NCBI RefSeq assembly: GCF_003286085.1
Contig: NW_020825289.1
Span: 8,060,001-8,124,000, forward strand
Direction of reading: 5' to 3'
Source: Drosophila persimilis
Lineage: Eukaryota; Arthropoda; Insecta; Diptera; Drosophilidae
DNA length: 64,000 nt
The position numbers were made by a program, and so were the translations under genes. A model generated the notes under the pieces. It saw only the letters and a list, made by a program, of their open reading frames with translations. It ran no database searches and was not told where the DNA came from. Of the stretch, positions 57,668 through 64,000 are shown piece after piece (position 1 is the first letter of the stretch; each line of letters begins with the position of its first letter).

Positions 57668-58471
57668 TTAAATGTTGTTCTGAGGTCGTCGCTGGTCCCT
57701 GGCGAAGCTGAACATATCGCAGAGTGGTGGGGCCGCCAAGCAGCGACACTCACAGGGCCTCGCTGCATTCGTCTCGGAGAAGCACTCGGAGTAACTGGGA
57801 TACTGGGTGCGGCGACGCTGGCGTTTGCTGTGCTTGGGGCCGCGAAGGCAGCTGGTGTTGCCGGCCACGGGCTTACAGTGGCACATCCTCACCCTCGGAC
57901 ACCTTCGGTGTATGAAGTCAGCCAGCTTCGGGCATTTGATGCGAGCGTAGACGTGGCAAATCTTCTTGGGCAGTTCGTCGCACTTCTTCCCTGGAAGCCG
58001 CATCGATACTTCCGCCGGAACGATACGGCATCTGCGTCGCGGTTTCCGGTAGCGTTTCTCCTCCACCCAGTGCTGCTGGTAGACGCGGTGCAGGCTACGA
58101 CTCGGCCGGTACATGGTCTTGTCGATGCGCTGCCCGCACGAGCTCATGCACTTGGCCTGGGGTCTGTACGGAATGTTGCACCGCGAAAACACTCCCAGAG
58201 AGCTACGCGGATCTCCGGCCAGCTCCTCGTCCGTCCTGCAGTTCTCCGGCCGCCGAAAGTACTTGGGTCGGCTCACGGCAACGGGACGACACACAGGGTT
58301 ATTGGTCACACGATAATGGCACGGAATCGGCTCCCAATCGTCGGTGCTGTTGCTGCTCCACCCAGCCATGGGCATCATCCGGCGCCTGAGCGTGCTGTCG
58401 AGCAGACTCCGCCTCATGTAGGACATTTCACGGAGGATTTTGGCACGGATGGGCAGCGCGTTGGCGAACAT
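57668..58471 (-). CDS. Cys-rich DUF1431-type protein, copy 2, 267 aa
   Basis: Paralogue of the neighbouring gene. The open frame extends upstream to 58930, but that part is unlike the family. The start at 58471 (MFANALPIRAKILREMSYMR) gives a basic presequence-like N-terminus comparable with copy 1. Shared features: a MYRPS...YQQHWVEE segment, PLCDM matching SICDM, and QYPSYSEC matching KYPSFSEC. It has an extra Cys/Arg/Pro-rich middle (CHYRVTNNPVCRPV, CRIVPAEV, CHCKPVAGNTSC) that makes it longer than copy 1. No AATAAA is seen between its stop and the next gene, so its 3' end is unclear. Divergence is high, so the duplication is old. Confidence 0.82.
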   Translation of the reverse strand: MFANALPIRAKILREMSYMRRSLLDSTLRRRMMPMAGWSSNSTDDWEPIPCHYRVTNNPVCRPVAVSRPKYFRRPENCRTDEELAGDPRSSLGVFSRCNIPYRPQAKCMSSCGQRIDKTMYRPSRSLHRVYQQHWVEEKRYRKPRRRCRIVPAEVSMRLPGKKCDELPKKICHVYARIKCPKLADFIHRRCPRVRMCHCKPVAGNTSCLRGPKHSKRQRRRTQYPSYSECFSETNAARPCECRCLAAPPLCDMFSFARDQRRPQNNI

Positions 58472-59898
58472 GACGAGGTCTACGCACGAAAATTTAGACA
58501 GCGGAGCCGGAACAGTAACAGATTTCAAGTGTTGTGGGGATTCGTGGTGTTGAAAGTATCTTTCAGAGGTAGCCTGATAGTGTGGAGTCTCCGTTCCCTT
58601 TGGGAGTTGGATATACCAACTGAAATACCTATGATTCAAGTGGCAAACACTGATGGAATCCCTTTTCCTTGAAACACAGCGTTGTACACAGCAAGCGGCT
58701 GCAAGGATACACTTAATGTTTGGCCATAGTTTTGCTGGTCGGACTCGCGATAGCCTTGACAATTGAGAGCCCCTCGGCCCCAAATGGATTTTCCTTGTTG
58801 ATTCACGTTCCCGTTCGTTTTGTTGAATGCCTCGCTGCTGTGCCCTTAGGGGGGGGTGCCCCCCCAATCCGAACAACAGCATTCGTAATAAAGAAAAAAT
58901 AGACATGGCCAAGCCCCCTCCCCCTTTCAACCTCCTGGCTGCCTGTTTAATGCAAACAGAGCGCAGCGGCGAAACGACAGTTCCGAACGGAACAAAAAAA
59001 AGAAAACAAAAAGCTGGGGGGAAATCCCGAAAACCTCTGAAGCTCTCAGGGCCGTTTTCGCTTTTACGCCGATATTTTTATTGGAGTCCGGGCAGCCAGT
59101 GCACTGGTCGGCCATGCATGAGGGCCCCTCCATAAAATTGGGTCAATTGCTGTTAACAATTTGGCAGCGCAATCTTTCTGGCGTTTCGATTTCAAGGCGC
59201 TCTCCCAACCTCCACCCCAACCACAGCCTCTGCCCTGCATCCGCTTCAGATCCAATCCCAATCTCAACAACAACAAAAAATGGTGAGGGGGGGGAGAAAA
59301 CAAAGCGCGATGGCCATAAAAAAGCCAGCACGTACGAGCGAACCTTTTGAAAAAACAATTTCCGCATAGAGTTGTTGTGAAAACAGAGGGGCAGCTGCCC
59401 CTCAAGTGGACGCCGCGAAAGGGGCGGGGACTGGGCCCCAAGAGTGGCCTAGAGTGCAGCACACAGCGGCCGCTGGTTGTTAAAAAGCGTACGCTAATTA
59501 ATTAGTGCATTTTTGAGAAGTTTTCGAGTAGCCGGGGCTTTGATTCACTTCAGAGAGGCTTCGGTTTTGCGATGGAGGGGAGCTCTGAATGGCGATTGAG
59601 GCGATTCATTAAAAGCACCATTCTTGGAGCACCTTTCATGGCCATTACCCTTTCCATTCAATTTCATCTCAAATTTTCTACAGTCCTGCGGGAATATTCA
59701 ACTGGGGCAAGGGATCTATCTGTCACATCTTTTGCGTAAAGTTTTTTTCTCATACAAATTCAGTGATGGCATCCCCTAGACTATTCGCTTAAGATAGCTG
59801 TATCGATTGTTCGGCAAACAAATTCCGGAAATGGGCACGGTATTCCACTCCTTCTTGACTTCAGTGTGGCTTTTGAGCGACTGACTTGAGTAACTGGC

Positions 59899-59934
<36 letters not shown>

Positions 59935-60414
59935 TCTCTTTGGAACTATCTTGAACCAAAATGTTGCAGTTCCCCCCTTAAAGCACAAATGCACTCCGGG
60001 GGCTGTGCTGTGTCCTGCTCTTCTGAAAGTTGGCAGTGAGACGACTACGGAATGATTTCATTTACTTGCAATCAATGAAATTGCACTGATGCAATTTTGT
60101 TTTGCTCCAAAATAAACAGGCAACTGGAACGGGAACCGCGAGGGGGAATACGATCCAGTCCCAGAGGACTGCGATTGAGATTGGACTCGGTCCGGGTCCG
60201 GGATGGGGACAAAAAGTAACAGAACGAGCAATATAACAGTAAAACCAACTTCCAGTGGAGTGGAGCTTCTGGAGGGGGGAGGTGGGGAGGGGGGGCAGAC
60301 TGCCTGTCACGTGCGTGTGGCAGCAGCCAGGACAGCATTTGGTAACCGAGTGAAGCTAATGCTCGGCGACATCCCACGGAACTAGAGCACCCCCGCCCCA
60401 GTCATCACAGCAGG

Positions 60415-60446
<32 letters not shown>

Positions 60447-60632
60447 GGGGGGGGGAATTTCTCATATCACAGCCAGACACGTAGACGGCTTCCCGCTCCG
60501 CGAAAAGTTCGCGCTCAGGCATTGACATTAGGACTGGGATTCTGTACGGACTCGGATTCGGATACGGATACGCAGCCAGTCAGGGAGAGATTTGTGAAAA
60601 ATGTCAGGGAAACGCTGTGCCAGACTCGAAAA
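58472..60632. other. Intergenic spacer with long homopolymer
   Basis: 2.2 kb between the divergently placed DUF1431 pair and the transporter. Contains (GA)16 at 59901-59932 and a G30-A-G9 run at 60416-60455. No gene is recognised, though it should contain promoters in both directions. Confidence 0.5.
60416..60455 (+). repeat. G-run, G30-A-G9
   Basis: Thirty G, one A, nine G, about 180 nt upstream of the transporter start codon. It could form quadruplex DNA, or could mark a sequencing or assembly stutter. Confidence 0.85.
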
Positions 60633-63600
60633 ATGAGTAGGGAGCGTAAACGAGGTAGGTGAGTGTGTGCGTCCGGGAGCACAAGCCAGTCGAAATAACT
60701 TCCCATCCGTTCGCTGCTGAACCCGACAGCCCAACGCCGTCACAGGACGAGACGCAGCCGGGGACAAGTGCGAGCGGCAGTAGGGGGACGTTGACCGGAA
60801 CACAGGGCCTGCAGACGACGTCAAACGATGAGGAACGGAACGTGGATCAAAATATTTCCAATGGGGCGAATGGGGAGCGGCAGGACGTCCCAGATGCGGG
60901 TGAGTCAGGCCACAGGGTACCACAGAATGTCGTGGCACAACCCACAGCGCCTCCGCCATGGAGGGAGCGAAACCGGAGTCGGAGTCGGAGTCCGACAAAA
61001 GCCAGAGCCTCCATGGACTTAACCCATCAGCAGTCCAAAGCGATGGAGCGGAGGGATATCGAGTCCAAGAGTAAGCCGTCTAAGCGGTGGATACGGGTGC
61101 CCCAAATCTTTGTCAAATCAGATTCCCATGAAGCGCCCCGCCTGGTGGACACCGGAGTGAGCACCGCCGATTCGCAGCGCGTGCCGACGGCTCCGTCTGT
61201 CGTCGAACCCATCTCCGAGCTACCCTACGTGGAACCAGTGTACATCCTTGTGCAAGCGGAGAGGCCAACGCCGCCTCGCCTGGTGGACACGGCGGTTGGC
61301 ACCGATAAGGGCCGTGCTCACAGCACTCCTTCTGTTCGAAGGCCCAAGCCGTCTTCCCAGGCCAACGATCGCGTGAAGTCCGAGGAGGCTCTCGTGGAAG
61401 AGAGCGACATCGAGTCCACCAGCACCACTACCAGCCGTGAGCCGGAGCCGTACGACCTTGAGGACCACGAGATCCTGATCACCAAGACGGCGAAGATCTT
61501 CAAGAAGAGTAAGTCGCCGAGGCAGGACATGTTCGTGTGCTAAGGGTGGGTTTTGTGCTCTTGCAGGACCCAACAAGGCACTGCCGGAGGATGATTCGGA
61601 GGAGTCGCTCTATGTCCGTAGCACGGAACGCATGCCGCCGGACAATCGCATATCGTTCGCCTCGCGACGCCTCGAGGAGATGGAGTCAGATGTCCCACAG
61701 TCGATCGACAACATGATGGTCGGGCAGTTCACGGACCTGACCGATTCTTCCACCAGCAGTTTCTCCAAACGGAAGCGGAAGGAGAGCCTGGGCCTGGCAG
61801 CCGGCACCTTGCACGCGGGGTATGTGTTTGTAAGTGAGTGAATGCGGCTTGCTGGCCCGCCGAGAGTAATCCGACCAATCCGATCTGCCAGATCTACATG
61901 GTGATCCCGCCCGACGGTGGCTACGGCTGGGTCGTGCTCGTCCTCAGCTTCCTGGCCCAGCTGATCGTCGACGGGATTGTGTTCTCCATCGGCATCCTGC
62001 TGCCCTTCATGGCCAAGGAATTCGGGGCCGACAATTCGCGCATTGTGCTCGTGGCCAGCATCCAGATCGGGTGCTATTTCCTGGGCGGCGCCTTCTCCAG
62101 CGCCCTGATCAACAGCTACGGCTTCCGGCCGGTGGCCATGGCCGGAGCAGTGATCTCAGCCATGTCCATACTGGCGGCAAGCTTCAGCACGGGCCTGACT
62201 ATGTTGATCATGTTCTATAGCGTCATTGGTAGGTTGCCCTTCCCCCCTCCCATACAGTGCGAGCGCCGACTATAAACATCGCAGCTCCCACCCCCCCCAC
62301 AACCCACAGGTGGTCCGTCCTTGAGCATGATATGGGTCAGCTCGCAGCTCATCATCGGCTACTACTTCGAGCGGTATCGGGCGCTGGCCAGCGGCTTCTC
62401 CTGCTCCGGCGCTGGAGCCGGCATCGTGGTCTTCTCGTTCCTCAACAGCTGGCTGGTCCCGTGGATCGGCTGGCGGAACGTGCTCCGGGTGCACGTGTCC
62501 GTGATCATTATCATATGTGTGATTGCCTGCGCCTACGTCGAGGTGGCGCCCACGCAGGTGGGCGTGTTCAACAAGCCGATGGGCCAGATGGACTCCAGCT
62601 CCGAGGAGTACTACGGCAACTTCTATGTGCACAACTTTATGCGCGATTCCGTCTCGAGAATGGACACCCAGACCATCCTGGAGCAGTACGAGCTGGAGCC
62701 GAAGCGAACGCCATTCTTTCGACGCATCTCGCCCTGCTGCACGAGGACGCAGGAGGAGGAGGACGAAAAGGAGCGCCCCATTGATGAGGATCGCAACCTA
62801 GTGATCCGCACCGATCCGATTCTGCGCGAGGATCTCTTCTACACGGGTCCCGTCGACTACGAGAAGCCCCACAGCACGGAGCAGCTCGAGGGCAAGGAGA
62901 TGCAGCTACTGGGTTCGGCCAAGCATGTGAGTGTGTCCCCTTCCCTTCCCTCCCTTCGGGTCTGGCATCCACAATGGACATAATGCCCATTTGTCACTCT
63001 CCTCACACAGACCCAGAAGGCCACCTACGGCATAGCCCATATCCAGGGCTACACCAGCGACGAAAAGAAGAAGTACCCGAACAGTTCTGGACTGGAGTCG
63101 CCGGTTCCTTATGAGGAACGACCTGGTCAATCGATCAGTCGCATTCGCATGCAAAGGAGACCGCCGATCAACAAGCGCCACTGGCTGCAGAACAAGATCG
63201 TGAAGGCCCTCAACAAGCTCTTCGACTACCACCTGCTGGAGTCGTTCGAGTTCCGGGTGCTGGTGGCGTCGGCCTTCTTCTACCCGATGGGCTTCAACAT
63301 CCCCTTTGTCTACTCCAAGGCCCGCTCGGAGGTTCCCGCAGAGTATAGCAACCTGATTGCGCCAGCGATCGGGATCACGAACTTTGCGATGCGCATCACT
63401 TGCGGCTTCGTGGCCTACAAGCTGCGCGCCTGGACTACCTACATCTGTGGCGGAGGCATGTTCTTTGGGGGCTTCTTCGTGTTCCTCAGCGCCTTCTGTG
63501 GCTCCGATGTTGTCTGGTTCCAGTTGGTGTACGGCTTTTGTTATGGCTTGGCGCCAGGTGGGTGTGGGACGCCTATGTGGGACCAAATCTGACCTCTGAT

Positions 63601-63885
63601 CCCTGACCCTTAGCTGTATACGCCACACTGCGGGCCCTCATCTATGTGCGGTACCTGGGACTTTCAAAGCTGACTAATGCCTTCGGTATTACAGCTCTGG
63701 CCATGGGCATGGGCGTCTTCATTGGCACCACTCTGGGTGGCATTCTGGTGGAGGCTACCCAAGATTACTCGGCTGCATTCGCCATGGCCGGCTTCTGCAT
63801 CATGCTGGCCGGCAGCCTGAAGCTCCTTCTGCCCACTATGGTGAGGCTGCACAATCGGATGCCATCTGGTGAGACTCAGAACTAA
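60633..63885 (+). CDS. SLC16/monocarboxylate-transporter-like protein, 7 exons, 946 aa
   Basis: Exons by GT-AG and phase: 60633-60658, 60730-61508, 61567-61829, 61892-62228, 62310-62926, 63011-63557, 63614-63885 (2841 nt). A plasma-membrane major facilitator of the MCT family, which moves monocarboxylates or related solutes, often with protons. The MCT signature PPDGGYGW is at residues 362-369 and opens TM1. Six TM segments follow (exons 4-5), then a long acidic and charged cytoplasmic loop (NKPMGQ... to NKRHW), then six more TM from LLESFEFRVL on. The first 356 residues are a hydrophilic Ser/Thr/Pro-rich tail with no membrane segment, much longer than in ordinary MCTs. Exon 1 encodes only MSRERKRG plus part of a Ser. 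AATAAA at 63980 supports the last exon. Substrate unknown. Confidence 0.92.
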
Positions 63886-63979
63886 TTTTCAGTTGGAATT
63901 TGTTTTAGAAATCTTGTATTTTGCAGCTCATTTTTAATAGTTCCCGAGGACTTTTTTATAGAGGAGTGATGGTCAAAAG

Positions 63980-63985
63980 AATAAA
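63980..63985 (+). terminator. Polyadenylation signal of the transporter gene
   Basis: AATAAA 94 nt after the stop codon, near the window end. Confidence 0.75.
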
Positions 63986-64000
63986 AGCCACAACACTTCA

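Noticed and set aside
57275..58672. 465-aa plus-strand frame
   Set aside because: Covers both DUF1431 genes and their spacer in antisense; no domain; Arg/Gly/Ser-rich.
58472..58930. N-terminal extension of the second DUF1431 gene
   Set aside because: Open but unlike the family; the start at 58471 gives a paralogue-like N-terminus.
61820..61829. Alternative transporter donor GTATGT at 61820
   Set aside because: Phase does not fit the next exon; GTAAGT at 61830 keeps the frame with a 62-nt intron.

Overview
The window is fly genomic DNA, very probably Drosophila and best matching the obscura group (D. pseudoobscura and relatives). Reasons: compact genes with introns of about 55-75 bp, GT-AG splicing, AATAAA signals, abundant short microsatellites in the spacers, and a gene set that I recall as neighbours in D. 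melanogaster 2R band 51 (Muller element C): Sec61beta, a lambda-crystallin-like dehydrogenase, an ADGF gene and DUF1431 genes. Species and synteny are from memory, not from a search.

Layout. 1-600 is Sec61beta (+). 560-1300 holds two unproven small ORFs. 1.7-3.5 kb is an array of decayed tandem duplicates that ends in the promoter of a non-coding snoRNA host gene (about 3498-6430, +). This host has 12 short exons and 11 introns, and every intron carries one box C/D snoRNA 67-81 nt upstream of its 3' splice site. 6.4-12.1 kb is gene-poor. 12116-13128 (+) is a CRYL1-type dehydrogenase with one intron.

13.1-49.7 kb has no recognisable host protein gene. It contains a 2-kb imperfect palindrome around tandem arrays (24.4-26.5 kb), a structurally intact Ty3/Gypsy element with identical 110-bp LTRs and a 5-bp target duplication (27974-32501, coding strand -), and two inverted copies of a 1-kb dispersed repeat (33.1-34.3 and 46.7-47.6 kb).

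49715-51385 (-) is an adenosine deaminase-related growth factor whose catalytic residues are largely replaced, so it is probably a pseudoenzyme. 56.8-58.5 kb (-) carries two tandem Cys-rich DUF1431-type genes. 60633-63885 (+) is a seven-exon SLC16/monocarboxylate-transporter-like gene with a 356-residue N-terminal extension.

The genes are independent eukaryotic transcription units, not an operon. The main functional block is the snoRNA host gene, whose intronic products probably guide 2'-O-methylation of rRNA. Three of its guides match 18S or 28S sequence that I can recall. Most exciting: the complete 11-snoRNA host gene, the ADGF pseudoenzyme and the very young LTR element with unusually short LTRs.
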